Counted from the first letter of the stretch, positions 43,750 to 56,824 are shown. The stretch: DNA of 64,000 bases from Torreya grandis (GCA_037957365.1 JARHVA010001473.1:2844001-2908000); one strand, 5' to 3'. Numbers and translations: made by a program. The notes: generated from the sequence alone by a model not told the origin.

Positions 43750-44690
43750 CTCTTTTTGCTAGTTTTGTGAGGTAACTTTTATGTAGATTGGTGGATACTT
43801 TTATCTTGAGGATAATTTTTAGTTCAGCCTCGTAGTTTTTTTGTCCTGTGATAATTTTAGATGAGAATTATAATTGTTTTTTTATTGAGGCAAAATCAGG
43901 CAAGACTTGAATATGTTCTTATTTTGAGTCCAAATTTAGCTCAATACTAGTAGATAATTTTATCTTGAGGCTAATTAGTTTCAGTCTCGTACATATTTAT
44001 GTCTTCAAGGGAAAAAAATAGTTCAGATTTGTAAATACTTTGGGCTTGAGAATAATAATAGTTCACATAATTTTAGTTAGAACTAATAAATATTTTTGTG
44101 CTTGGGGGTAAGTTTAGGTCAATTTCATAAAAATACTATTCTCCCAGGATAAATTTATCCCTAACCCATAGAAGCATTTTTGTCTTCAATGTAATTTTAT
44201 CTGACTTGTAAAGAATTTAATCTCGAGTATATTTTGAGTTCAAAATCATTGATATTTTTATCTTGGGGATAATTTTAGCTGAGACTTTTCAATATTTTCA
44301 TTTAGGAGAAAATTTAGCCCAACTAGTAAAATGATTTTATATTCAGAGGAAATTTTAGTTCAGATTCATAGAAATTTTTGTTTTGAGAATAAATTTATTT
44401 CGCATTTTACATATTTTTTATCTTAGACATAAATATTTTTGTTTTGGGTACAAATTTAGTAGACTCACAAATAATTTTGCCTCGGGGATATGTTTAGATA
44501 AGTCTCGTATGTAATTTTTGTGCTAAGGATGATTTAGCTTAGTTATAAATACTTTTGTCTTAAGGTTAATTTTACATGAGACTCCTAAATATTTTGGTTC
44601 TAGGCATAATTTAATTCAAACTTGTAAATATATGTGTTGTAACTTGTAAGTAATTCTAGCTTAAACCCATAAATATTTTTACTGGTGGCG
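43750..44690 (+). repeat. Long decayed minisatellite, ~40-50-bp unit
   Basis: A unit close to AATATTTTTGTCTTGRGGATAATTTTAGYTCAGACTCGT recurs about 20 times with insertions and substitutions, for example near 43795, 43960, 44060, 44255, 44350, 44470 and 44540. Periodicity is still visible by eye although no two units are identical. It has no coding potential. Confidence 0.7.
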
Positions 44691-46051
44691 AGCACTAACA
44701 GGCCTATCAGAATAAAGACGGTGGTGGTTGACGCTGATTATTATTTTTCTTTTCACAAGTTTTGTGATAGAGGTTATTACAAAGATCATTACTAAGGCCC
44801 ATTTTGTTCCAATAGAAGATCATTTTTAGAATTATTTGTGGAGGGTCCTTTACCGCTTAAGATCTCCTCTCCTCCATTTTTAGAGAGATGGATACTTGGA
44901 TTTAATTAGATGATGATAACATTTGTATCACTTTGAATGTGATGGAAGAGAGTGTGGAGGAACTCTATGATCTCCATGTCGATTTCCATTACAGTCACTT
45001 CAGTTTGCAGGTCAGAATGGAAATCTCAATTGCACCATAAGATATCACTTTATAATACAAGCCAAGGTCACCTTTGATAAAATATGTCCTTATTACAGAG
45101 ATTTTGTTAGGTCCTTTTAATTACATGTCAAATTTATTTTTTACCCCCACAAATATTATAGAGATTAATATTCATTCAAACTCAAATGTTTTTTTTGGCT
45201 ATGGCTCAACTTCTATCATAGCTTGCAATTCGCATTTAATATTCATTCTGACTCAAATGTTTTTTTAGATTTGCAAGGATTCAGGGAAAAATAGATCGAG
45301 ATTAGAAATATTTTGAATAGGTATCTTGAGATAATTATGGATGGACATGAGTTGAAAAGGAGGAAAATGGACCCTGGTTTGGAGTATGAATATGGATGTT
45401 CTACTTTCCTTGCCTAAAGCTAATTCTATGGAGATAAAAATTACAAGAGACCACATCAAAAATATCATTCCTATACATACACATCTCTTATCTTTGTATT
45501 TTGTTAATGTCATTTCTATTTGAGTGTGACACCTTTTCTATTTGTTCATTATATATTGAAGTTTTTAACTTACAATTATAAATATGTGATGAAAATTGGC
45601 TAAACTTATAATGTTCTTATGCCATTTTCAACTACGGGAATTAAATGTAGATTGCTTGTGTTTTCATCACTCCAAAATTTGAAATTTTGAAGTGTACTAT
45701 TTCCAATGCAGGGTACACAAAAAAAATCCTCTCTATTTATGGGATCTCACTTGAATCTTCCATCAATTGGGTGACATGTTATACCGACTTGAATTTTTAA
45801 CTTCCGGACATGTAAATATTTCACTATAGAATCATGCCAAATTCATTGGTGGTGACTCAAATTCATGTGTATTTCATAACATTTTTTGGGAATTGGTCAC
45901 ATATTATTGTCTTATTCTCATATTGATAGTGTTTTCTCTTGTAGTAAGAGTTGTTTCTATAATCAATGCTTAAATCAGATTTCAAGACTATTCTAACCTC
46001 TTGTAAAGACTTGGTGCATGGCACCCTTGTTTGGGTTTTGGAGTTCAATCA
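44691..46051. other. Unassigned DNA; one weak coding-like stretch
   Basis: Around 44895-45015 one plus-strand frame reads an acidic, non-repetitive peptide (DDDNICITLNVMEESVEELY). It is interrupted by stops on both sides and I cannot name it. A short duplicated block, TTAATATTCATTC..ACTCAAATGTTTTTTT, occurs near 45164 and 45237. Confidence 0.25.
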
Positions 46052-46066
46052 TTTTTGTGCATTGAA

Positions 46067-46952
46067 TAAGAGTTTATATTAAAAATTTATTTAAAATAAG
46101 AACATTATAATTTGTTAAGGATTTTATTAATGTGTACAACACGTGAGGTTGGTTTGTATTCTACCACGTAAGCAATCTTTAAAATTATTAGGGAGAGATA
46201 GTGTTTGGAATTAATAAAGTTTTGAAAAATATCAACTTTCATATTCTGTCCCTTTCCCCTCCTCTGATTGTCATGTTTAATAACATTGCTTAATGGCCTT
46301 GGCTTCTATATTTTGTTATGCATATTTTTTTAATTGATTTTCATTTATGATTTTTATTATACAACTATTTTGATATTGTGATTTGACTAATTTCTTAAGG
46401 ATTAATTTGATGTGACATCAACATTTTGTGATGTGATTTTTTTGTCTACCTATTTTTTATATGATCAATAATATATTTTGTTCATTTTTATTAATAAAAA
46501 AATATTTTTTAATAAAAAAATATATTAACTTTCTTTTTAATTAACAAATCTAATCATACCATACAAATGATTTGTATTCAACTATAAAAAAAAAACTGTA
46601 ATATATTTGATTTTTAATTATCGTAAGGGGAAATGCTCATTGTAAAAATCCAAAATTTTATATTTAATTTATGGGATCAAAATTAACAGTTATACCTCAA
46701 GGGTGAAACTGAGACTTTGGCATATGTTTTTTTAATATTCAATTCCATGTGGATCTTACCCATATATATGTGGAATCTCACTAGTCCCATTCTAACTAGC
46801 ATGCAAATTTGAAAAAAAAATGAGTTAATAAAAATAGAAAGCTATTAAAAAGATCATGTTATTTAAAATAGTAAGTTTTTGAGAATAATAAATTTTACAA
46901 ACTAATAAAAATAATTAATATTGAAAATTAATACAAATAACAAATTCATTTA
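46067..46952 (+). repeat. Repeat U, copy III, middle part
   Basis: It aligns with 15015-15850: GTTGGTTTGTATTCTACCAC, GTTTTGAAAAATATC, CATACAAATGATTTGTATTCAA, CGTAAGGGGAAATG, and the TTACTAAAAATAAT minisatellite near 46820-46930. Confidence 0.6.
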
Positions 46953-47742
46953 GGTCAGAAGGTCCCCCTCGGGGGATCCTCCTCCAAGGAGGACTCCCTA
47001 GAGGAGGACCCTCTTGAGGGATCCCACCAAACTCCCAAACATTCCCCTAGAACAGTTTATCCTAGTCACCCCCTGATGACCTACCCCTCAAACTGATATT
47101 TATCCCTAAGCCAAAACCCATTGAAATTGGTTTTCCCATGCATTCAGGCTAGAAGGGTAAGACCATAATGACAGAGGATTTGGAAAAAAATAAACTTTTG
47201 CTAGAAAATTTTAACTCAAGGGTTTTGCAGGTAGGATTTGGCTTGGCAAATCTTATACAAGATTAGAACGAACTCCATCAGGTGGCTGAGGCCAATGTAC
47301 AATTTTTTATCCACTTGATTAAAACCCCTTAATCCCCTATTATGAAATCCCCAAGGTTTGAAAATCCCCCCTTCTGGGATCCCCTAGGGGGGTCCCCCCT
47401 AAATAGACTCCTCTATAGGTGAAAGGTAGGAAGCAACCCATAATGATCTTTCTCAAGGAGGCAGTAAAGGCCCCAAGAATCGAAGTTGTGCTAAGGTTTC
47501 AAAAGACAAACCAACCATCTAAGAAAAGGATAATACTAATGTTAAATATACTTAGGAGGGACTTTCTCCCTAGAATAGTGTTGTTTTTGTTTCCTACTTT
47601 CATTTTTAAGTCCTTGTTTTGCTATTTTTGTCTTATCAATCATGGTTGGCTTGTTTAAACTAATGTAATTCACTCTCATGATTCCAGGGCCCTGTAAAAC
47701 CTAGTTTTTTTTACCTTATCAAATAAAAAACAAATTCATTTA
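46939..47742 (+). mobile_element. LINE-like retroposed insertion, 776 bp, with 14-bp TSD
   Basis: AACAAATTCATTTA at 46939-46952 and again at 47729-47742 flanks 46953-47728. A long TSD and a short A-rich 3' end (CAAATAAAAA) are hallmarks of target-primed LINE insertion. U copy II confirms the empty site. The interior has decayed plus-strand frames (for example around 47120-47290) and a 3' end resembling that of the LINE at 10.7-13.4 kb, so it is probably a 5'-truncated relative. Near 46955-47030 the sequence is rich in GGGGGATCC/GGATCCTCC inverted words. Confidence 0.8.
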
Positions 47743-48830
47743 ATTTTAAGATTACCTTTTTCTTTTTTAAATAAGAGTTAAAAATAGTAAGTTCAATTAA
47801 TTTAAAAATTACATTTTTTTAATATGATTTTAATTGTGATGTCAAATCTACCTTTGAGTTGTGAATTATGTAAATAATCTATGTCTTGAATTGAATGAAT
47901 AATGAAAAATTAGAATTTTCATTTTTTGCCCAATTTTATTTTTTATGTGTTATAAATTTGTCATGCCATGGATTTATAATATAGTATGAATTATGCATAA
48001 TTAGAATATAAAAGAGAAAGATAAGATAAAGATGTAATGGATCACACCACATGGCATTAAAATGAAGAGAGATAAATTTTTCTTGGAGAAAGAAGACCTT
48101 AGAAGAGATGAAAGAATCACTTATGTAAGGAGAGTTTTCTAGTGCTAAGAAGACATCACAAAGAATTTAATTGACAATGAATTTCACACATGAATATGGT
48201 GCAACTAATTTTTTTAAGATGTTACATAGATTATTCTCATAGAGCACAAGAATGAAGAAGATAAAGATGAAAAAAATAAATTATAAAGGTTTAAATAGAA
48301 TGCTTAGTTGAAGGTATGCATGCAAATGGTTACATACATTAAGATAATATTAAAGATGAAGGTAAATATAAAGAGATGCAAGAGAAGAATGAGAGGTCTA
48401 TTTTATATATGGCCATTAAAATCATGGAATTAAATTAGTATAGTGTTGATTTAAGCATATATGGTTTAGTTGAGCATAGTTAATATGTAAGCAAAGCATA
48501 ATGTATCTCTAAAAGTATATATGAGCTTGCACAAGAAGAGGCATGGTTTGATAGATGGAGGAAAAGGAGGAAGGAAAGTAAGATCAATTTTATAATTAAA
48601 TTCTTCTTGACCATAAGACAATGATGTGGAATCTTTGTAGCTCCATATGAGTTAGCACACAAAATTCACAAAAAAATAGGCTACTAAAAATAATGAGTTG
48701 CTAAAAGAAATAGGCAACTAAAAATAATGGATTAATAAAAATAATAGATTAATATAAATAAAAAGTTTTGAAAACTCCTAAAATAAATACCAATTTTTTA
48801 AAAATCACTAAAAATAAAACTTATTCTTCA
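47743..48830 (+). repeat. Repeat U, copy III, right part
   Basis: It aligns with 15860-16915: AATTTTAAGATTACCTTTTT, TATGAATTATGCATAATTAGAATA, the decayed U ORF, and the CTACTAAAAATAATG minisatellite (48665-48820). Confidence 0.6.
48180..48620 (+). pseudogene. Decayed U-family ORF, copy III
   Basis: It has the same motif order as the other copies: Glu/Asp-rich part, VNGY-like region replaced by NGYIH (about 48330), MAIKIMELN (about 48410), VDLSIYGLVEH (about 48440), YELAQEEAWFDRWRKRRKESKI (about 48520-48590, in pieces). It is the most stop-rich copy. Confidence 0.35.
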
Positions 48831-49069
48831 AGTTTGCATGCCACTAAGACCCTACTTTGATATCGAATGATTAAAACACACAATCTTATCTCCTTATTAT
48901 ATTTTTCATATTTTCTTATCCCTCAAACTAAGATAATCACATTTTTACTCTTCCTATATACATTTTAAACACTAAAAGATAATAATAATTAATAATTATT
49001 TAATGCTATCTTATTAAAAATATATTCCTATATTTTCTTATTTAATGCACATAAATTTTATTTTTAGTA

Positions 49070-49335
49070 ATTTAAAAGCACCAATTCGAACTCATATTAC
49101 ATTCAATACTTTTGTGAGGGATCTCTAAAGGTTAGCAATTGGGCTTGACTCATATTTCCTTCTGACTCAAGTATTTGAATGTAATATTTTAAGTTTAACA
49201 ATTGGGCTTGACTCATATTTCCTTCTAACTCAAGTATTTTAATTTCCCTCACAAAAGTATTGAATGTAATATGAGTCAACAAGTGAGGGAAATTAAAAGC
49301 ACCTTAACTTAAAATATTACATTCAAATACTTTAG
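49070..49335. repeat. Interleaved inverted repeats (foldback cluster)
   Basis: Arm a (49090-49121, 32 nt) is perfectly complementary to a' (49245-49276). Arm b (49170-49195, 26 nt) is perfectly complementary to b' (49306-49331). Their order a-b-a'-b' is interlocked rather than nested. A third pair (TTTTAATTTCCCTCAC at 49237 and its complement near 49283) and two direct ~64-bp units (CAATTGGGCTTGACTCATATTTCC at 49135 and 49199, in part) overlap them. No transposase was seen. Confidence 0.85.
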
Positions 49336-49920
49336 TGTCTATGATCCCTCAAGCTTAATTGCTAAACTGATAATGTAGAAGGAAATCTCAACAATTTTTA
49401 ACTCTTTTTAATATGAACATAATATTTTGGCTAGTGAGGGTATGTGCATGAATTTGGGGGATAATTTTATGGACATTTTTCATAAAACGATCACATTATT
49501 AAATAACGCAATCACACTATTTAAATTATGGCTTAGTAATTATCGAGCCATAACATGATTGCATTAATACATAAAATGATTGTATTATTTTAAAATAATA
49601 ACATTATTGCATTAATAATGTGATCATGTTAATAATGTGATAATGTTCCTTGTGTTACTACAAAAAATAAAAAATCAAACCCAAACACAAAATTTCCTCA
49701 TTTTGCATTTGAGTTATTCATCCCCCTCACTCTCCTCCACTATGTGACCACATTTTTCCTTAGTGAGGCCAAACCTTGCTAAAATTCATCCCAAGAAGCT
49801 CAACACATCGACTAATTGATGATGCCACCATGTAGGAGAGGTAAGTGCTAGAATCTACACCTGTTAACCCTAAATTTTAGTAATTTTTTGTTATTTTCAT
49901 TATTTAATTGGTAATTTATT
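49336..49920. other. AT-rich spacer, no gene seen
   Basis: Contains several short inverted words such as AATAATGTGAT/ATCACATTATT (about 49485 and 49615). No coding motif was found. Confidence 0.4.
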
Positions 49921-51970
49921 TGTTATGAGTAGACCATCCTATGAACCATCCTATTCCTCAGCCTAACCCTCCTAAACCTACACCTAACCCTCATGTTCCT
50001 TAACCTAACCCTCCTCATAACCTTCCACCTAACCCTCCTCATAACCCTCTTCATAACCCTCCACTTAACCCTCTTATAGTTTCACAAAATCCCCTAGGTA
50101 GTTAGGAGAGTCTAATTGACCACATTATAGAACATAAAATTAAAATTTAAGAAATTGATTAAGAGAATAAGGTATCCCACTTCCATCAACACCCATTGCA
50201 CTTATCTATCCAATTCTTTAGAGTCATTATTAGGTCAAATTGACTCTATAACGAGTCAAATTGATAGATAGGGTTCATATTGAGATAGTTTTAGGGCTTA
50301 TTATGATGAAAAATTATCACCACATGAGGTCAAGAACAAAGACATCAAAATACTCCATTTTTGACTTATTCATTGACCTAGCCACCAATGCACCATTTAT
50401 AGTAACTGCTAAACATTTCTCAATCTATCTCTACCAACACAATTTAATCATAACCAATTTTTGGTACTGATGATGGATGGTGTTTGATTATCCACTATAT
50501 AACAACCACGAGGTCCCATTGTATTTTTTAAGGAAACTCTACAGTGAGTTTATCATCAATGATGTTCCAAACTATTTTAATTATACTAAATTTTAGGGCT
50601 GAGGGAATGGTTCTACACAAGATTGACCAGGTGTACATCATGTGCCTAATAAGCATACAAAGATTCATATCCAAAAGCCACTTCAACTCTAGATCCCCTC
50701 TATAGTTTAGGAGGTCTTGGATATCAACACTCTGCATGTACTTAGTTTGCACATTGTATACTTGTTTAACATATGAGTAGGTTCTCAGATATTGATGCTA
50801 GAGATACACCACCTAGTGTGCATACCTGACCTTACCTTTACAGATCTTATAGAGCTATATGCAATATATATTTTTATTATGATGATGTTGGTGGTTCAAA
50901 AGGCTTGGATAATATAGTTATATATTTTTTGCATGTACATTTGGTGTGCAGACATCATCTACTACATAGATGCATGTATATTTTATAGAAATGTCATGTT
51001 AAATTTAAGTTATATTTGAAAATTTAATTTAGATAACAATTAATTTAAATATAAATTAAATAGTATATATCTAATTTTTATGTCCCAAGAGGTGACTATG
51101 CCTTCATCATCACATTCAACATTTATAACATTTGATTTAATGTAGCCATTGTTTACAATTACGGATCCAACTATTGACCCATCCACTACGTCATATGGCT
51201 CTGTTAGGACAACATCTTTTACATATACATAAGTAAAATTTGGAGTTAATCTTATGCTCTATGTACATTTAGTCTATGCATATTTGTCTTATAAATTTAT
51301 CTATCAAGTATCTCGAAATTCAAGTATAGTGCTATTAAATACAATCTTAGTTTAATAAAGGAGAGAACTTGCCATATATGTCTTTGATGCTTTATATAAA
51401 AGTAAGTGAGACCTTGTTTACATTCAATTGATGGCTCAAGTAGACACTCCTCCATCACTACAAGCTGAGACAAACATAGTCATTATTGATGCAATGTCAT
51501 CCACATAAGTGATAGAAGTATAAATTATTCTATAATTTTAAATTGTAAAAAATAGACTTGTTTTAATAAACTTATGAGAATGTATTATGTATGTAGGCTT
51601 GTCTCATGACATCTTATAGTCCTAGTTAGATGATAAGTAGTGAAACTTATCATGTTTCTTCACTATTTTAGATCCCTGTTCAAACAACTAAGCCTACCAC
51701 TAACTTGTTTAAGCATCAAAAATAGATTGAGCAGGATCATGAGCTTGTAGTAAGGGTATGTTTAAATGATTATTTATTCTAGTTTAAAATTAATTTATTA
51801 ACAAAGTTGGATATATTTTAAGTTAATTTTTTAATAATACTTGTATTTGAATAGGTTTAACTACAAAAAATCTATGAAGGTAGGCTCTGTAGTCAGACCT
51901 TGAAGCAATTTAAGGCATTAAAGGGATCTCCATCTACTATCATGACATCCTAGAGAGTCTTCCTTGAGGA
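49921..51970 (+). pseudogene. Decayed copy 2 of the unclassified Pro-rich coding repeat
   Basis: From 49925 the plus strand reads Pro/Asn repeats (PNPP, HNPL), then a segment matching the minus strand at 2.5-2.75 kb (VSQNPLG near 50080), then the WMV/F-K-E-T-L block near 50470-50600 that matches 2.2-2.35 kb. Further open fragments occur near 51420 (MAQVDTPPSL), 51720 and 51880-51980 and may be later parts of the same protein, separated by intron-like AT-rich DNA. I do not recognise the family. An opposite-strand ORF at 50528-50752 is a shadow. Confidence 0.4.
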
Positions 51971-53385
51971 AGGCAAAAATAGGGAGGCTATTTGATGATT
52001 AGGATGTCTTACATGAGATTTGATTTATTTATGTCTATATAGAAATGTACACATTTTTGGCATTATATATACATATATGACAATCACCTGACATTAGATA
52101 CTATGTTGGTAGATGTTGTAATTTTTTGTATGCCTATCATGGCAATGTATGTATTATTGACATTGTACATGTGCCTATATTATTTTATTGTATTTTTCAT
52201 CCAAATTATATTAATTTATCTAATTAATATTCAATTTTAATATAAAATGTTATACTATAGTGTTATTTTGATCTTTGAAACTATTATCTTTCAGATTCTA
52301 TATTTAATGTTGTACACAAATGAGGATTAAAAAATTATTATTTTCAACGCTATGAATCTCTAATCTCCCATATTTTTTTAAATTAATTTTTTTTATTTGA
52401 TTGTGTGTAATGGAAATGATTGATGACACTCTTATCTATTTTGCATTTATCATCACCTATTTATAACTTTGCAATTGATCATTAACATAATTTGATTTCA
52501 CTTAAGGCCCATATCCAATCATGTTCATACTTGTATAATTCATAGATGTAAAATAATGCATAAATAGATGAAAATTTTTCACTCTCATTCCTATACCTGT
52601 AAACTTGATCTTTCACCTTCATCTGGCTCTAATACCTTTTTGGCTAGCTTTTCTTGAAACTAGTCATACTACTTGTATGACCTCTATGATCCTTATTCCT
52701 TTATATCTTCCCTCACCTATCAAGTAATCTATATCATATACACTCAACTCCTTTACTATCCTCCAACCAAACCCTTTTGTCATTCACTCTTCACACTCTC
52801 TCACTATACATTCCCTAGGCTTGGCTATGCCTAGATGCCTTCATCTTCTTTAATAATTTAAAGAAAACTTCATATAGATCTTATATCCACCTATCCAACC
52901 TTCATTCAATCTACTTAATCTAATTTCAAAGGCCTCCAAACTCCTTTAAACTTTCTTGAACTTTTTCCCTTCAAGGGATATTTGGCCTAATAGGCCTAAA
53001 ACATGTTCTTAAGACTAGTTTCTGACCCTTCAACACCTAATTCCTTCAGCACCTTCAACACCTCACTATTGACGTACTTAAATTCCCCATTAATTTATCT
53101 AGACCCATATCAATGCCTATTAATAGTTCTATTACTTTCTAGATCTATCCCTTAAGGGTGTTAGGCCTCTTATAACTGATCTCTGACAACTAATATTTGA
53201 TAATATCATAAACTATTCTATCCTCGAAATCACATTGATCACTTAAAATACACTTTCATGAAAAAGTGGGTGAAAAAAGGGAGAGAGAGAGAGAGTTGCA
53301 TGGGGGTGTGTGGTTTAGGAGAGTAGGTAGGAGGTACAGGAAAGAGGGATAGATCGAGCAAGAATATGGAGAACTGTGTTGTCCA
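51971..53385. other. Unassigned DNA upstream of element E
   Basis: Positions 52560-53200 are pyrimidine-rich (many CCTTCA, CTCC words) with no open frame. A (GA) run lies at about 53281-53295. No repeat partner was found in the window. Confidence 0.4.
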
Positions 53386-54938
53386 TGTTACATCTCGATT
53401 CTTCACCATGTAAACTTGCTAGATTAACCATGGATATTTATAGCTGATAATTTTATATTTGACTATTTTAACTAAGTTTGGATTATACTATTATGGGGAA
53501 TTGGAATTTTTCTTAGGTTACATGATCACACTAATATGAGTTATCTATAAGTATATATTTACTTTATGATCATGTTGATTTATCATTACAGTTATATTTT
53601 ACACTGTATGGTTATCATGTTGATATGATCTAACTACCTGTTTCATTGTGAGGGTGATGTAGGAGAAACCATTCCTTAGAGTGTGATGGAGGGAGAGAAT
53701 CATCAGAGAGTGTGATGTAGATCAATATGTCAGAGGATGAAAAAAAAACTAGCCGATACCCTACATATACATATTAGTCAACACATGATTAGATACATAA
53801 ATTGAATGGTTAGCAAAGTGTGTTTAATATTATTTGTATTAGATAGTCATGTATACTTGGTTTTCTAACATGGTTTAATGGTTTTGTGGAATTGACTTGT
53901 GTTTTAGTCTAAGTTTATGCTTAGGAGATGAAATCTTGTGTGATTACTTGTTGCTATACATTTATGATGCATCATTATATTCTTGATTATTAATGTTGTG
54001 AAAGAATAAATATTTGTGTGAATATGTACCTAGAGCTGCTATATGTAGACTTATGAATTAACCTTAATGTTATTAGAAATGCTTAGTCAATTTTGTAAAA
54101 TAAGACCAAATACATTAAGCTAAATTAATGGGTCAAATTGTTGTTAAAACACTACAGAGATAGTTATACTCTAAAAAGATATTGGAAAACAAAATTAATT
54201 GGTTAAATTTAATGTCACCCAAGAATTAAAATAAAATAAAGATAGGAAATTACATATATGAGGAAAATGAATAAAACAAGGAATAAAAATAAAACAAAAA
54301 GGAGGAATAATTTTTATTTAAAAAAAATAAAGAACAAGCTTTAAAGAAAGAAAATCAGGGTTCTACAATAAAATAAAAAAGAAAAAAATTGAAAAGCAAA
54401 TTTTCATGGAAAGAGGAAAATATTTAAAACTACTCTACACCCCTTTATCAGAGGAAGGAAAGTTTACCCAAGCAAGAGAGGAGAAGGGAGAAGCAACAAA
54501 GCTCAGTAGAGAAAAAGAGGATGTTGGTGGAAGATTGGAAAGGAGCATGATCAACTATAGAAGGATCAACCAATCAAGATGTCAAGTAGGCACTTGCTTA
54601 TGTATAGAAATCTTAATATTTTATGTGTTAAGTTTATCTAGCAAGAATATTTGAATATAGTGACTTGAAAAAAAATGGATATAAAGGATAATATTTAATA
54701 AAATCGATGTCTATGTATTCACCAAAATATAATCATATGCAGAAGTAAAAGTAGCAACTAAATAGTGTTGATCTAGTTTTTTAATGAGAATATCCAAATT
54801 TATGGTCTATCATAAATGTCTATGGATTAACTTAAATACTTAAATGATTATTGGGAAGTAAAACATTGTATATGTGGACTAATCTAAACCACCATTGAAA
54901 ATAATTTAGTAGTAATGCTTCAATTTGATAGAATATCT

Positions 54939-54983
54939 CACCACCATACCAGTGCCTCATATATATAAGGCACTGGTATGATG

Positions 54984-55047
<64 letters not shown>
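54939..55047. repeat. Hairpin plus (AT)n tract present only in the 5' LTR of E
   Basis: Two 19-nt arms (54939-54957 and 54968-54986) are complementary with one mismatch around a 10-nt loop, and a 61-nt AT repeat starts directly after. The 3' LTR lacks the hairpin at the matching place (about 62795). Confidence 0.85.
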
Positions 55048-55048
<1 letters not shown>

Positions 55049-56789
55049 CAATTTTGGTATGCTGAGGCAATGAATTTGCAATTGAGTAATAAGATGTGTA
55101 GTGATATAATATTATATGCTCCATACCTATATTTATATATTAATCTGTATACAATATTATATAAATATGTATTCCTCAAAACTATGATATGATTTGCAAT
55201 ATTATATTAAACTCATATGTAGTATGTTCATGGGTATTGTTATATTGCTATTAGTGAATATAATATACGTGGTATGCATAAACATTTCACTGATTTATCA
55301 GGCATACTACTTATCAAGGATTAAATAGGCATAAATAAATTTAGTCACTGCATAATTTAGGATAGCATTATTATAAAAACAAAGAATCCAATTAAATGTA
55401 AAATTAATCTGGTACAATAATTTATTAAAAGATTCATTAATAATTTATAAAAAAATTTACTAATCTAATTTTTCTTGTGACGCATTTGATTGAGTATTTA
55501 TTATGGGTTTTATATTTTGGGGACTTTCTTTTACCACTGATCTATAGTTTTAAAGTATTTAATTATTAATTTAATATGGGAAGCTCACAAGGGGATCCTT
55601 GTTGAAGCACTTGGCTGATTAAACTCTAACCAATGATTTAAAAAAAAAAATTCACTTTTCAAGTTGTATAGAAGACACAAAACATTGTGAAGTGCAAAAT
55701 GCAACAAATAAATATCGTGTGCCATCTATATTATAATTTTATTTCGACTTAATGGCATATAAAGTAAAATTCGTAGACATAAAAAAAAAAAAAAAAATAA
55801 TATCTATACCTCTCATTAGTCTAATGTTCCCGCACCATCAGTTTTTATAGACTTATATTTCTACTTATATTAGTTATGTGATTTACCCAGTTTTTTATAG
55901 TGATGGCACTGGTAAATATTATATTAGCATGGTGAATATTAGCTAGTAAATATTATATGGTGTGGTGAATATTACTTGGTAACTAATTGTAGCATAGTGA
56001 ATATTATATTTATGGAGTGCTATAGTTTGACATGTCTAGCCTGTATATTTTCATTTATCCTACTCAATTGTATAAATAGATGTATACTCTTTTTCTAGCA
56101 TTGCAATGTATTTTGACATCGACCTATGATTAATTTCCAGCCTGAGGTAATAAAATTGAGTTTATGTAATTCTTATAGAGGAATGTTAGAAATTGAAATG
56201 TGATTGGTTTATAAACTATGGATATTTATGTTTAGATTCAGCCTGTGTAGTCTTTTAGGCTCGTTGTGTATTTAAGGGAAATAAATACTATATTGGGGCA
56301 TCACTTTTATTAAAAAGTATGGCTATATCTTTCACCATGTAAGTAAAGTCATCGCTTTATTTACATAGACTTTTGTATTATGTATTAAAGCTCAAGAATT
56401 GTAGTTTAGTTTGGATCTCATATGGTTATGGTATAACTTAAATATACATATAGATTAAAGACATTTGTACAATTTAAATATAAATATTGACAAATTCTTT
56501 ATATTTATTTGGCATATTTCGAAGTTCATCCCAATTCGTATCTAACATATGTCAACGCCTTATGAGAGTATATCCTTCCTTTCAAAAATAAACTATGGAA
56601 CCCATAGTGCCTAGTGTCATGTGATTCTTCCGAATTGATTGAGGATATTTGAATTATGGATTTATCTAACTATAATATTTAGTTTAAAATATAAATAAGA
56701 AAAGGTTTATTTTTGAAAAAATCTATGGTCAAATTACATATGAGATTTTTTAAGTTTAATATTTAGTATAAATATTAAACACAAAAAAG

Positions 56790-56792
<3 letters not shown>

Positions 56793-56822
<30 letters not shown>
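56793..56822. repeat. (TA)n microsatellite
   Basis: About 15 TA units inside the E 5' LTR. Confidence 0.9.

Positions 56823-56824
<2 letters not shown>

Larger units (their letters stand above)
41806..46066. other. ~4.2-kb foreign segment in U copy III bounded by a 15-bp direct repeat
   Basis: TTTTTGTGCATTGAA occurs at 41806-41820 and 46052-46066. U copy II has one related site (TTTTGTACATTAAA near 15014). The enclosed DNA has no U homology and carries a presenilin fragment and a decayed minisatellite. No LTRs, long terminal inverted repeats or transposase were seen. It could be a retroposed or captured host fragment. The ends are inferred. Confidence 0.4.

Noticed and set aside
43750..44690. 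CRISPR-like array
   Set aside because: Units are diverged and contiguous without unique spacers, in a eukaryotic context; a decayed minisatellite.
54406..54654. 82-residue Lys/Glu-rich ORF in the E LTR
   Set aside because: The matching 3' LTR region (about 62265-62460) has frame-breaking differences, so there is no sign of protein constraint.
54832..55179. 115-residue Tyr/Ile-rich ORF on the minus strand
   Set aside because: It runs across an (AT)n tract; the residues follow from the dinucleotide repeat.
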